From CAMPJM01 sp964440915 (GTDB lineage: Bacteria; Bacteroidota; Bacteroidia; Cytophagales; Cyclobacteriaceae): a stretch of 64,000 bases of DNA. Each line of letters opens with the position of its first letter. The stretch's first letter is position 1. The stretch spans positions 18,519-82,518 of the forward strand of contig CAYTTV010000010.1 in assembly GCA_964440915.1 (NCBI GenBank), read 5' to 3'. Position numbers and translations under genes: made by a program. Below the pieces are notes generated by a model that searched no databases, was not told the origin of the DNA, and saw only the letters and a list, made by a program, of their open reading frames with translations. This document shows, in pieces, positions 26,172 to 35,361 of the stretch.

Positions 26172-27023
26172 TTACATTCCCTCCTCAATGACGATTTTAG
26201 CTGTTGTGATGGCGGTGACCATAAAAAAGCCTAGTGCGTACTCATTGTTGTTGGAGCCGAGGATATTTCCTTTGATAGGTGCTGGTGGCGGACTGAACTG
26301 TGACCCGCCACTGACAGTTTGTTGATAAAGCAGATTGAGGAAATCATAGGCGTTCTCGCTGATCGACATCTGCTCTACCAAAGCGACATCGCCCAACAGC
26401 AGCGGATCGCGATAGAAATTGACCATAAGGCCGTCGAGGCCATCTATAAGTCGGTCATTTCCGAAAAACAGGTCTTCCGGTTCGTTCTGATACTGGCCAT
26501 TGACATAGTAGCGCCACCTGTAGAAATTGACGGTATCTGCCGGATCGGTAGCATTGATGGCCACATAATACCCTTCCTCCTCGTTGTAGATAGAAGCCTC
26601 CTCGAATGTGGCATATATGGTGTCGATAGGTGGCACTGGCATCATAGTTTCGTGAAGAGAATGGTACTGTTCCCCTTCTGCCGTCTCGATATGGAGCTGG
26701 TAACTCCTGCCGATGATGCCTGCAAATTCATGCTGATAAACACCTGGGGCAGTTTCTGGAAGGGCTATTTTTTGTCCTTGGTCGTCAGTGATATATACCT
26801 CCGCTTTTTGTACAACTGGCGTGGGTTGATTGCTGAAATAGGGTGCAGTGTATTTTAGCTTGACTGTCTGTAGCTCTTCCCGATCTGTGAGCATGCCTTC
26901 CACAACCAGCCTGGTTCTGCCTTCTGGCACATCTACTTCTATCACGTCTTCACATGCCATAGTGATGACGGTAAGGAGGATGAGACAGATATGGTATTGA
27001 ATACTTTTCATTTTCTTGGTCAT
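26172..27023 (-). CDS. DUF4249 lipoprotein
   Basis: 283 aa with lipobox ITMAC (Cys24), so anchored in a membrane facing the periplasm or surface. After it, DVIEVDVPEGRTRLVVEGM and repeated beta-strand segments match DUF4249, a family almost always encoded next to a TonB-dependent receptor in Bacteroidota. Its gene starts 3 bp after the TonB receptor gene ends, so the two are co-translated or nearly so. It probably works as the accessory surface lipoprotein of that receptor. The alternative start at Met5 is possible. Confidence 0.9.
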   Translation of the reverse strand: MTKKMKSIQYHICLILLTVITMACEDVIEVDVPEGRTRLVVEGMLTDREELQTVKLKYTAPYFSNQPTPVVQKAEVYITDDQGQKIALPETAPGVYQHEFAGIIGRSYQLHIETAEGEQYHSLHETMMPVPPIDTIYATFEEASIYNEEEGYYVAINATDPADTVNFYRWRYYVNGQYQNEPEDLFFGNDRLIDGLDGLMVNFYRDPLLLGDVALVEQMSISENAYDFLNLLYQQTVSGGSQFSPPPAPIKGNILGSNNNEYALGFFMVTAITTAKIVIEEGM

Positions 27024-27026
27024 GGA

Positions 27027-29426
27027 TTAGAATTTGAAATTGTATGTGGCAGATGGAATAATGGTGCCAAAAACAGAGTAACGAACTGCTTCGGTTATGG
27101 CAGGATTTTCTTCGTTCTGCCTGAAATATACTGAGAAGGCATTCCTACGAGCATAAACATTGTATATTCCGAACGTCCAGCTGCTTTCCCACTTCCGGCC
27201 CTGCTTTCTAGGAATTTCGTAGGTGGCGGATAGGTCGAGGCGGTGGTAGGCTGGCCCCCTTGCGCTATTGCGGTTCTCAAAATTAGGAACTGTTATCCCT
27301 TCATACTCATAGCGGGAGTTTGGCGGTGTGAGCGGCCGGCCCGACATGACAGTAAGACTTGCCGAGGCTGTCCACTTATCGTTGAGGCTATAAGTAGCCA
27401 CGACATTGAGATCATGCATTTTATCGTAATTGGATGGATAGAACTCATCGTTTCTTATACCAATTACCCTTCGTTCGGTCCTGGCAAGGGTATAGCCGAT
27501 CCATCCTGTCAGTTTTCCTTTTTGCTTGCGGAGAAGCAGCTCTAGGCCGTATGCTCTCCCTTTCCCGCTGAGCACTTCTGTTTCTAAAGTCTGGTTAAAA
27601 AGGAGCTCTGCGCCGTCTTTATAGTCAAGGAGGTCATGATATTGCTTATAATAAGCCTCGGCAGAAAACTCCAGCGTGTTGTCCTTAAAGTTTCTGAAAT
27701 AGCCCAAACTATACTGATCTACCTTGGCAGGCTTGATATATCGGCCAGAGGGTGTCCAAACATCAGTGGGCAACGCTGCCGTGGTATTCGACACCAAATG
27801 AATATACTGTGCCATCCTGTTATAACTGGCCTTTAATGAGCTATTGGCATTCAACGTAAACTTGGCAGAAATTCTTGGTTCAAAGGCATCGTAAGACTGT
27901 ATCACCTCTCCATCGTCATAGCGTACTGTGTCGATAATGGCTGATACTGTTCTTGGTTGTCCAGGTGCATACATATATACATTTCCTTCGCCTAGGTTAT
28001 AGAATCGAGAGTAACGCAAGCCGTATTGCAGGCCAAGTCTTGGGCTAACCTTTTGCTCGTTGCTGATGTACACCGCTGGCTCTAACGCTGTTTCGGTATC
28101 TAATTTTATGCCTATATCATCCTTATCGAGCCTATCTACTTGGATGTCGCCAGGCTTAAACCTGTAGTGCAATGCATTCACACCAAATTCTAACGTATTA
28201 CTAGGATTGATAAAGTATGAAAAATCAGCTTTGAGGTTTGTGTTGAGAATATTGGACCTCCAATTGAAGTGGTCGGAATCGCTACTGGCACCCAACGCAT
28301 AGTCATAATGACTATACACAGCAGTAATATTGGAAAACAACCTGTCGTTGAAAAGGTGGTTCCAACGGAGTGTAGCGGTTTTATTGCCCCAATCCATACT
28401 GGCACTTTCTATTCCCAATACATCGCGTCCAAAATAACCTGAAAGGAATATCCTATTGTTGTCGTTAATGACATAGTTGATCTTGGCATTGAGGTCATAA
28501 AAATAGGCGGTGCTATTTTTAATATTCTCGTCCGAAGACAATATTGTAAATATATCTGCATATGACCTTCTGCCGGAAATCATAAAAGAGCTTTTGTCTT
28601 CTTTGATAGGCCCCTCTAGTAAAAGTCGGCTGCTGATGAGTCCTATTCCTCCATTACCGGCGAAATGCTTCATGTTGCCTTCTTTCTGGCGCACATCTAG
28701 CACAGAGGATAAACGACCACCATAAACAGCAGGAATTCCTCCCTTGTAGATTTTCATGTCTTTGATGGCGTCCGCATTGAAGACTGAGAAGAACCCAAAT
28801 ACATGGGAGGCATTATATACAGGGGCTTCGTCCAGTAACACAAGGTTTTCGTCTACGTTCCCTCCCCTGACATTAAAACCCGTTGCGCCTTCCCCTACTG
28901 TGGTCACGCCGGGGAGCATCTGGATGCTTCTGATGACGTCCACCTCTCCCATGAGCTGTGGCATGTGCCTTACTTCTACCATATTTACAGTAGCAGTGCT
29001 CATTTCGATCTTCTCCACATTATCGTTAGGTCTTGTAGAGCTCACGACTACTTCGTTGAGTGTAACGTCTTCTGTTTGTAGTTCTACATGGAGGGATTGG
29101 CTTTGTCGCAGGTCGAGTACTTTGGTAATGGCCTGGTAACCGACGTAGCTAAAAGTTATGGTATAGGTTCCTTCAGCGAGCGAAAGGGAATAAAACCCAT
29201 AGGTATTGGAAATAGTGCCTGTACGCAGCTCCTCTACATATATCGCTGCTCCGATGAGGGCTTCACCATTGCCTGCATCTCGCAAATAGCCGCTTAAAGT
29301 TACCTTGGCATCATTGTTAACGGAAGACGACGAGTTAGTATCCTTTTCGCCAGCAAATAGGGGTTGGCTTTTAAAAAAATAACTAGTGCAATACAGCATA
29401 AAAAGTAGGCCGAACTTGGGTCGCAT
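27027..29426 (-). CDS. TonB-dependent receptor with carboxypeptidase-like domain
   Basis: 799 aa outer membrane receptor. It has a signal peptide, then a carboxypeptidase-regulatory-like domain (about 42-125, VTLSGYLRDAGNGEALIGAA), then a plug domain (about 130-240, with MLPGVTTVGEGATGFNVRGG and NVDENLVLLDEAPVYN), then the barrel ending in TYNFKF with the terminal Phe. It is co-encoded with a DUF4249 lipoprotein and lies upstream of a FecI/FecR pair on the same strand, a typical signal-transducing uptake locus. Substrate unknown; there is no SusD gene, so a polysaccharide is less likely. Confidence 0.93.
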   Translation of the reverse strand: MRPKFGLLFMLYCTSYFFKSQPLFAGEKDTNSSSSVNNDAKVTLSGYLRDAGNGEALIGAAIYVEELRTGTISNTYGFYSLSLAEGTYTITFSYVGYQAITKVLDLRQSQSLHVELQTEDVTLNEVVVSSTRPNDNVEKIEMSTATVNMVEVRHMPQLMGEVDVIRSIQMLPGVTTVGEGATGFNVRGGNVDENLVLLDEAPVYNASHVFGFFSVFNADAIKDMKIYKGGIPAVYGGRLSSVLDVRQKEGNMKHFAGNGGIGLISSRLLLEGPIKEDKSSFMISGRRSYADIFTILSSDENIKNSTAYFYDLNAKINYVINDNNRIFLSGYFGRDVLGIESASMDWGNKTATLRWNHLFNDRLFSNITAVYSHYDYALGASSDSDHFNWRSNILNTNLKADFSYFINPSNTLEFGVNALHYRFKPGDIQVDRLDKDDIGIKLDTETALEPAVYISNEQKVSPRLGLQYGLRYSRFYNLGEGNVYMYAPGQPRTVSAIIDTVRYDDGEVIQSYDAFEPRISAKFTLNANSSLKASYNRMAQYIHLVSNTTAALPTDVWTPSGRYIKPAKVDQYSLGYFRNFKDNTLEFSAEAYYKQYHDLLDYKDGAELLFNQTLETEVLSGKGRAYGLELLLRKQKGKLTGWIGYTLARTERRVIGIRNDEFYPSNYDKMHDLNVVATYSLNDKWTASASLTVMSGRPLTPPNSRYEYEGITVPNFENRNSARGPAYHRLDLSATYEIPRKQGRKWESSWTFGIYNVYARRNAFSVYFRQNEENPAITEAVRYSVFGTIIPSATYNFKF

Positions 29427-29660
29427 ATTTTGGTTTATAGGGTAAAGAATTTTGGTCTTTGCTTTAGGACAAAATAATTACCTTATACCCCTAAGCCACG
29501 AGCAACTATATTTGAAAAATCAGGAAGATTTACAACTTGAAAGGGAATAGTATTGGGGTAGAATGAAAACAAAAAAGGAATAAGCAGGTTCTTAATTAAG
29601 ATTATGCTCGATTTTATTCGATTTTAATCATTCAAATTTTTTAAACCTAAACGCAAGAAG

Positions 29661-29846
29661 ATGGACAATCTAAGAATCAAGGGCAATTGGAATCAAATTA
29701 AAGGCAAGTTGAAACAACAATATGCTGACCTGACTGATGACGACCTGACCTATGTTGAGGGGAAAGAAGACGAACTTCTTGGCAAGTTGCAAGAAAAAAC
29801 AGGCAAGAGCAGGGATGAACTTCGTAAGCAAATCAATGAATTGTAA
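29661..29846 (+). CDS. CsbD family stress protein
   Basis: 61 aa. The whole protein matches CsbD: LRIKGNWNQIKGKLKQQYADL, LTYVEGKEDELLGKLQEKTG, and a C-terminal KSRDELRKQINEL helix. Small cytoplasmic helical proteins of this family are induced by general stress, but the molecular role is unknown. It has its own terminator. Confidence 0.93.
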   Translation: MDNLRIKGNWNQIKGKLKQQYADLTDDDLTYVEGKEDELLGKLQEKTGKSRDELRKQINEL

Positions 29847-29869
29847 TGCGAATTCTGTTTTCATGAAAA

Positions 29870-29898
29870 GCTTTATCCGAATGGATAAGGCTTTTTTT
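29870..29898 (+). terminator. intrinsic terminator after csbD-like gene
   Basis: GCTTTATCC / GGATAAGGC stem (9 bp, one G-U) with GAAT loop, then seven T. Confidence 0.88.
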
Positions 29899-30047
29899 AT
29901 GGGCTGACAATAAGATGTACAAAAATAGGGGCTAAAAATATCATATTCATTGCTTCAGCAATTGTACTTTTACAACATAACGCTTTATTTACAGCAGGAA
30001 AACTAAACTTTTTTTAATAGGCGAAAATCAAGTAAGGTGCGATATAT

Positions 30048-30078
30048 TTTTCATTCCCTAATAAAATTCCTACTTTTG
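30048..30078 (+). promoter_or_regulatory. promoter of the GNAT-racemase operon
   Basis: TTTT at 30048-30051, 19-nt spacing, TACTTTTG at 30071-30078. It predicts a start near 30084 and hence a 5' leader of about 230 nt ahead of the GNAT gene. Confidence 0.5.
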
Positions 30079-30101
30079 CAAGGCAAAACAAAGCCTGCCT
30101 C

Positions 30102-30266
30102 ATGCAACAGCTCCCTATCTTTGGCTCCACTCCAGATACGTCCTCCTTTTCAGGAGTAGGATTTTTCCTCTTAAAGTGGGACTGGGAAATCATAATATTT
30201 TTGCTTATTGACATGCGAGTAGGCGGTTCGTTCAAAGGCATGGCCGATAGATCTTACCCGACATAG
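30102..30266 (+). CDS. possible 54-aa leader ORF, unknown
   Basis: ORF inside the predicted leader of the GNAT gene, beginning MQQLPIFGSTPDTSSF and containing a hydrophobic patch (WEIIIFLLIDM). No homolog is recognised. It is kept only because it lies between a consensus promoter and a gene and starts 18 nt after the predicted transcript start. Confidence 0.2.
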   Translation: MQQLPIFGSTPDTSSFSGVGFFLLKWDWEIIIFLLIDMRVGGSFKGMADRSYPT

Positions 30267-30309
30267 TCTTATGTAGTATAAACTTTGCTACAATTGATCA
30301 AACCCCAAT

Positions 30310-30774
30310 ATGAAAATTTCAAAAACCGAATTTAATATGAGTTATCAAATTTCAAATGCTATAGTTTCTGCCACCTTACTTGAAAAAAATGAGATAGCCG
30401 ATTTTCTTTTTGAGCATCTTGACCAATACGGTGATACTCGCGAAGACATAATGAAGTGCCTGGACTATGCGTTGAACAACTTTCCTCACCAAGGCGGCTT
30501 TGCAGTCTTAGCACGGGATGAAGGGAAAATTGTAGGCGCAGTAATTATGAACAAAACAGGCATGGAAGGATATATACCTGAAAACATCCTTGTATACATA
30601 GCTGTAGATAAAAGCCAACGTGGAAAGGGAGTTGGCAAAGCCCTAATGGAAGAGGCTATCAAAAGTGCCAAAGGCAATATTGCCCTGCATGTGGAACCAG
30701 ACAACCCAGCAAGAAAGTTATATGAAAAGTTAGGCTTTACAAACAAATATCTAGAAATGAGATTAATAAAATAA
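30310..30774 (+). CDS. GNAT N-acetyltransferase
   Basis: 154 aa single GNAT domain. Acetyl-CoA pyrophosphate loop QRGKGVGKAL near residue 107, preceding strand ENILVYIAVD, and C-terminal NPARKLYEKLGFTN. It would transfer an acetyl group to an amine in the cytoplasm. Met10 at 30337 is an alternative start. It lies 2 bp upstream of a PLP-dependent racemase-like gene, so the pair may acetylate and racemise the same amino acid. The amide-ligase cluster 6 kb upstream contains an aspartoacylase that could remove such a group; this link is speculative. Confidence 0.85.
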   Translation: MKISKTEFNMSYQISNAIVSATLLEKNEIADFLFEHLDQYGDTREDIMKCLDYALNNFPHQGGFAVLARDEGKIVGAVIMNKTGMEGYIPENILVYIAVDKSQRGKGVGKALMEEAIKSAKGNIALHVEPDNPARKLYEKLGFTNKYLEMRLIK

Positions 30775-30776
30775 TC

Positions 30777-31844
30777 ATGGCATTTCTCAAATTATACAGA
30801 AAGAATCTAAGACATAACTTCAAATTCCTCAACCAGTTATTTCAATCTAACAACTTAGAGTGGGGTGTAGTCTCCAAACTATTATGTGGTAACAAAATAT
30901 ACCTTAAAGAGCTGATCGACCTGGGCATCCGGGAAATCCATGATTCCAGGATCAGCAACCTTAGGACCATCAAAAGACTGTGCCCCGATGTACAGACTGT
31001 GTACATAAAACCTCCTGCAAAAAGAAGCATCAGAAATATTATAGAATACGCCGACGTAAGCCTTAACACCGAATACTATACCATGAAACTTTTGTCTGAC
31101 GAAGCTGTGAGGCAAAACAAACAACACAAGGTGATCATAATGGTAGAAACGGGTGATTTGCGGGAAGGGGTAATGGGCGATCGGCTGGTAGAGTTCTATT
31201 CGAGTGTGTTTGAACTCCCTAATTTGGAAATCATAGGCCTAGGCACCAATCTGAATTGCCTGCATGGGGTAATGCCCTCTCAGGACAAACTTATTCAGCT
31301 CAGTTTGTACAAGCAGATCATCGAATTGAAATTCAACAAGAAGATACCATGGATTTCAGGAGGCACTTCCGTTACCATTCCTTTGGTTCTCAACAAGCAA
31401 ATCCCCTCTGGAGTCAACCATTTCAGGGTAGGCGAAACGCTCTACTTTGGCGCCAACCTATTTGAAGAAAACATTATTCCAGGCATGAAAGCCAACGTGT
31501 TTGAGTTGTTCACGGAAATAATCGAAATCACCGAAAAACCCCTTCTTCCTATAGGTGAACTGGCTTCGAACCCTCAGGGAGATACGCATGAAATAGACGA
31601 ATCGCTATACGGAAAAACTTCTTACAGGGCCATCGTGGATATAGGCCTACTAGATGTAGACCCCAAATACCTTATCTCCGGTTATGACTTTGAAATTGTG
31701 GGGTCCAGTTCTGATATGATGGTTATTAATCTTGGGGAAAACACAAAGAAATACAAAGTAGGTGACCTGCTGTCTTTCCACTTAAAATATATGGGCGCCT
31801 TGCAAATCCTTAATTCTAATTACATAGAGAAAAGGGTGGAGTAG
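30777..31844 (+). CDS. alanine/ornithine racemase-family PLP enzyme
   Basis: 355 aa fold-type III PLP protein. The PLP lysine is expected at Lys34 in WGVVSKLLCGN, and later barrel motifs are VETGDLREGV, GLGTNLNCLHGV, and the GGTS phosphate site in WISGGTSVTIPL. The C-terminal beta domain carries RAIVDIGLLDVDPKYL. The wording is closer to the ornithine/YhfX-type branch than to cell-wall Alr. Likely reaction: racemisation of a free amino acid. Co-transcribed with the GNAT gene. Confidence 0.86.
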   Translation: MAFLKLYRKNLRHNFKFLNQLFQSNNLEWGVVSKLLCGNKIYLKELIDLGIREIHDSRISNLRTIKRLCPDVQTVYIKPPAKRSIRNIIEYADVSLNTEYYTMKLLSDEAVRQNKQHKVIIMVETGDLREGVMGDRLVEFYSSVFELPNLEIIGLGTNLNCLHGVMPSQDKLIQLSLYKQIIELKFNKKIPWISGGTSVTIPLVLNKQIPSGVNHFRVGETLYFGANLFEENIIPGMKANVFELFTEIIEITEKPLLPIGELASNPQGDTHEIDESLYGKTSYRAIVDIGLLDVDPKYLISGYDFEIVGSSSDMMVINLGENTKKYKVGDLLSFHLKYMGALQILNSNYIEKRVE

Positions 31845-32345
31845 TCTGCTTATGCAACAATGTAACCAATTAGTACATATACCAATGCTCCATGTGAGGT
31901 AATAGTTTTGAGTTCTCAGTGGCTTTTAAATTAGCATGGGCGGTTAAACGTAAGTCGATCTGCGAGCATGAATCTCAATTGGGCAAGAAAACTCCACAAA
32001 CACTCCATTCAATCATTACCTTCCTTTCAACTATCATTCGCAAACTGTGGAACTATGTGAACCATAGACAGTGAACTTTCAATTTTTGCGTAACGCACAT
32101 AATAGAAATTTCTAGCACGAGGATAAATAATTCTCGTTTTTGTTTTAGTTTATAAGGCAATTGATTATATTTTGTCTTTATCACACGTAATTGAATGAGG
32201 AGCAAGCACTTCAATGAGGAGTAAAGCTAAACACACTCGTTTGTTTAGCTAAATTAGTTGCTTGTATGTTTTTCGTTTTTTTTCAATTGAAAAGATAGCT
32301 GATAATGTCTTTTTTTTACATCAGAAAAAACCAGCAATATTTTTT
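31845..32345. other. 501-bp intergenic region with repeat half-sites
   Basis: Two copies of AATGAGGAG at 32194-32202 and 32213-32221, 19 bp apart, are followed by the inverted repeat AGCTAAAC-N10-GTTTAGCT at 32225-32250. These lie just upstream of the PAS kinase and could be regulator sites. The rest (31845-32190) shows no ORF or structure. Confidence 0.4.
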
Positions 32346-33686
32346 ATGAGGAACCCAATCCTGACATCATTTACCCTAGCCGTAGTCTTTGTATTATTTG
32401 GCGGTTTATGGATCATTATCTCGGATCATTTCCTCGTTCCTATTTTTCCTCGCATTATGGAAATGACCTATTTCCAAACCTTTAAAGGACTGCTATTTGT
32501 CCTTATCTGCGGCATGTTGATCTTCTTCTTGTTCTACTACTTACAAAAAAAGCTTATAGAGCAGCAGAAAAAAATCACTATTGGGGAGGAAAACTATGCA
32601 AAACTGTTTCGTAACAATCCGCTTCCCATGTGGGTGTACGACATTAAGACTTTATGTTTTACTGCTGTAAACAATGCCGCTGTTACTCAATATGGTTATA
32701 CAAAAGAGGAGTTTGCTCAAATGAGCCTCTTTGACTTGCGGCCTCCAGAGGACCATAAGGCACTAATGGAAAACATCGTATTGGAAAACAACCTAACCTA
32801 TACGTTATCTGGAAAATGGCGCCATATAAAAAAAGATGGGACCTTGATCTATGTCGATATGAACTCCCATACCATCGATTTCAAGGGAAGGCCTTCTAAA
32901 ATTGTCCTAGCACTAGATGTGACAGAGAGAGCCGAAGCTGAAAAAGAAATACAAGGTTTGCTCTTCGAGCTTGACAACTTTGTCTATAGGGCCTCTCATG
33001 ACTTAAGGGGGCCTTTGGCAAGGTTAAGAGGGCTTTCGCAGGTGGCACTAATGGATATATATGAGGAAAAGGCAAGAAAATACTTTACGCTAATCAGCCA
33101 ATCTGCCACCGTGCTTGACAATACGCTCGTAAGGCTCTTGAGCATCAATAACCTAAAGCATGCGCTATTAGAAGAGCGGGAAGTAAACTTGCACCAGTTG
33201 GTAGATAGCCTTATAAAAATAAAGAAAGAGGTGCTGAACAAAGCCAATATTTGCTTTATAAATGAGATTGAAAAAGACCTTACGATCAAGTCTGATAGCA
33301 GCATATTACGCCTGACGCTTCAAAGCATGCTCGATAATAGCATTCAATATTGTAGTGAGGAATTGCCCGAACGCTATATAAAAGTTTCTTCGATTGCCCA
33401 AAATCAACATATTAAGCTTTTGATCGAGGACAATGGTATAGGCATAGAAGATTCCCAGGTCGATAAAATTTTCAATATCTTTCATAGAGGAACCGAAAAG
33501 TCGCATGGCTCAGGCCTAGGGCTTTATATTGCTAAAGTGGCCATGAGCAAGCTCAAAGGATCGATTAACCTTCTGGATCACAGGAAAACGCATACGGTCT
33601 TCGAGCTTTCTATCCCTTCGGCTGCTGATCTCGGCCCTCCGTACAACAAGATCGACAATACACGGGAAAACGCAAACGGTCTTTAA
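32346..33686 (+). CDS. PAS-domain membrane sensor histidine kinase
   Basis: 446 aa from the ATG at 32346. The frame opens at 32262, but the first 28 residues are Phe/Lys-rich and unlike the family. Two TM helices lie at about 9-27 and 46-66, with a very short periplasmic loop. A PAS domain covers about 82-195 (YAKLFRNNPLPMWVYD, LALDVTERAEAE), then HisKA with His218 in YRASHDLRGP, then HATPase with DNSIQYC, EDNGIGIED and GSGLGLYIAK. No receiver domain. A strong terminator follows, so it is monocistronic. Signal unknown; the PAS domain rather than the short periplasmic loop is the likely sensor. Confidence 0.9.
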   Translation: MRNPILTSFTLAVVFVLFGGLWIIISDHFLVPIFPRIMEMTYFQTFKGLLFVLICGMLIFFLFYYLQKKLIEQQKKITIGEENYAKLFRNNPLPMWVYDIKTLCFTAVNNAAVTQYGYTKEEFAQMSLFDLRPPEDHKALMENIVLENNLTYTLSGKWRHIKKDGTLIYVDMNSHTIDFKGRPSKIVLALDVTERAEAEKEIQGLLFELDNFVYRASHDLRGPLARLRGLSQVALMDIYEEKARKYFTLISQSATVLDNTLVRLLSINNLKHALLEEREVNLHQLVDSLIKIKKEVLNKANICFINEIEKDLTIKSDSSILRLTLQSMLDNSIQYCSEELPERYIKVSSIAQNQHIKLLIEDNGIGIEDSQVDKIFNIFHRGTEKSHGSGLGLYIAKVAMSKLKGSINLLDHRKTHTVFELSIPSAADLGPPYNKIDNTRENANGL

Positions 33687-33689
33687 TCA

Positions 33690-33724
33690 AAAAAGCTTAT
33701 TGATATATCACCAATAAGCTTTTT
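33690..33724. terminator. bidirectional intrinsic terminator
   Basis: AAAAAGCTTATTG, a 9-nt loop, CAATAAGCTTTTT. It serves the kinase gene and the convergent DUF4494 gene. Confidence 0.88.
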
Positions 33725-33751
33725 CAAATTTCAAAAGTGGCACTTGAAGTT

Positions 33752-34267
33752 CTACCCTAAGTTTTCATCTGCTAAAGCCTGCTCGGGTTGAACCTCCGAT
33801 AAAGGTTTGAAGTTAGCCGGCACTTGCTGGGCTTTTTCTTCCTCAGACACATAAGGGAAAATTTCCACAATGGGTGTCTCCACAATTTCAGGTATGCTGA
33901 AAGTCACCAACATGTTGTTGAGGCTTTCATGAATGCGTTCATATGCCTGTTTCACATCAGAGGCTGTCACAAGCATATAGTTATTGATTTTCTTTTCCTT
34001 TCCGCTTTCTTCTGCTACCATATAAGATATTTTGCACCTGTACCACACATCGCTATCGTCGTAATGAAAAATATCGATAATCCTGCTCTTTGCAATTCCA
34101 CTCACCATAAAATCTCCCCTGATAATACTGCTCAGTTCTTCATAAATCCTCGCTTCTGCCTCTGTAAAAGACATGGCATCCACCAAATATGGTTCGGTCA
34201 CATTCTTCACACTGCCATTTTCCATTTCCTTTTGGTACTTCACCTTGCACATAAACCAAGTCTTCAT
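33752..34267 (-). CDS. DUF4494 family protein
   Basis: 171 aa. MKTWFMCKVKYQKEMENG, EPYLVDAMSFTEAEARIYEE and the repeated WYRCKISYM segment identify DUF4494, a conserved Bacteroidota protein of unknown function with two related alpha/beta halves (about 1-70 and 75-145). The C-terminal tail (about 146-171) is disordered and Glu/Gln/Pro-rich. Cytoplasmic. The gene is alone on its strand. Confidence 0.85.
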   Translation of the reverse strand: MKTWFMCKVKYQKEMENGSVKNVTEPYLVDAMSFTEAEARIYEELSSIIRGDFMVSGIAKSRIIDIFHYDDSDVWYRCKISYMVAEESGKEKKINNYMLVTASDVKQAYERIHESLNNMLVTFSIPEIVETPIVEIFPYVSEEEKAQQVPANFKPLSEVQPEQALADENLG

Positions 34268-34676
34268 ATCCTTCTTCTTTTAGTTTTAATAACACATTGC
34301 GTCTATAATGCCGAAAGATAAAAGCATTCTTTAGAAATATGCAAAGTTTCAAAGGAAAATCGGCAGCCAATTATTTCGAAAGCCATAATAAGCCCAAATT
34401 GAATATTGGTTATTAAACACCGCTTTATTTTATGGACGAACATTAAGATTAAAGGGTCAATGATACCCCTAAGACAGGAAGGTCAAAACATGAAAACTTC
34501 TGCCATGGATTTTTGCATTTCTGAAAACGGACACATTTCATATTTGTTAAATTTCACCGATTCCTGCCTAGTTTATATAGCTTACTTTCTATCAAGCCTA
34601 TTCATTTTCACTTTAAGGAAGTCTTTATATATTTACCGGAAAATGATTATAAACCATACTAACTATCAATTTACTT
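34268..34676. other. 409-bp intergenic region
   Basis: Divergent region between the DUF4494 gene and the cytochrome c gene. AT-rich; no consensus promoter, repeat or structured RNA could be picked out. Confidence 0.3.
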
Positions 34677-35153
34677 ATGAATTTTGTTAAAACCCCTGCT
34701 TTGCTCTTAGCGCTTTTGTTTATTTTAGGATCAAGTTGCTCATCTGAAAAGAAAGAAAATAACACGGAGCAAGCCGAGACTACTTCAAACGCTACGGAAA
34801 CAACTGAAGAATTCACTGCTGGCCCAGGAGTAGGTCCGGTTCAATCTATAACTTTAGAAGAAGAGATTGATGCAAGCTTGGTAAAAAAAGGACAATCTAT
34901 ATTTGACAGCAAGTGCATTATATGCCATACTATCGACACAAAGATGATCGGCCCAGCTCTAGCGGGAATTACCGAGAGAAGAAGTCCTGAATGGATCATG
35001 AACATGATGATCAATCCTCAAGAAATGACCGCTAAAGATCCTGTAGCCAAGGCGCTTTTGGAAGAGTACAAAACACCTATGGTGAACCAAAATGTATCAG
35101 AAGAAGATGCGCGGGCACTATTGGAATTTTTCAGGGACAAAGACAGGTCATAG
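34677..35153 (+). CDS. c-type cytochrome lipoprotein
   Basis: 158 aa. Lipobox at Cys21 (LGSSC), then a 35-residue Thr/Glu/Ala-rich linker, then one class I cytochrome c domain with heme-binding CIICH (Cys80, Cys83, His84) and a methionine-bearing loop (KTPMVNQN), the probable sixth ligand. The start KKGQSIFDSKC and the MIGPALAGI segment match respiratory monoheme cytochromes. Membrane-anchored in the periplasm, probably an electron carrier to a terminal reductase. Upstream of a truncated hemoglobin gene, so respiration and gas handling genes cluster here. Confidence 0.92.
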   Translation: MNFVKTPALLLALLFILGSSCSSEKKENNTEQAETTSNATETTEEFTAGPGVGPVQSITLEEEIDASLVKKGQSIFDSKCIICHTIDTKMIGPALAGITERRSPEWIMNMMINPQEMTAKDPVAKALLEEYKTPMVNQNVSEEDARALLEFFRDKDRS

Positions 35154-35247
35154 GGCTACAATGGGTTGTCGTTTAGCCAAGCCTAAAAAAAAGCCCACTA
35201 AACGACATCTTTCAGCAATTATTTTTTCAACCATTTCAACCCCTTTA

Positions 35248-35263
35248 TATGACCTAAGTCATA
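35248..35263. promoter_or_regulatory. Crp/Fnr-type operator upstream of truncated hemoglobin
   Basis: Inverted repeat TATGAC-CTAA-GTCATA. With the promoter-like TACTTTTA at 35285-35292, its centre would be about 41.5 bp upstream of the transcript start, the position used by class II Crp/Fnr activators. No good -33 element is present, consistent with activator dependence. Confidence 0.55.
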
Positions 35264-35361
35264 AGATATTCTTTGAGCACGTACTACTTTTACATTTTCC
35301 CGCAAATTAAATTGCAGGAAAATGTGTTCTATGATTTGAACAAAAAGGAAAGAGGAAAAAA

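Noticed and set aside
30014..30241. 75-aa minus-strand ORF upstream of the GNAT gene
   Set aside because: It lies across a plus-strand promoter and has no recognisable features.
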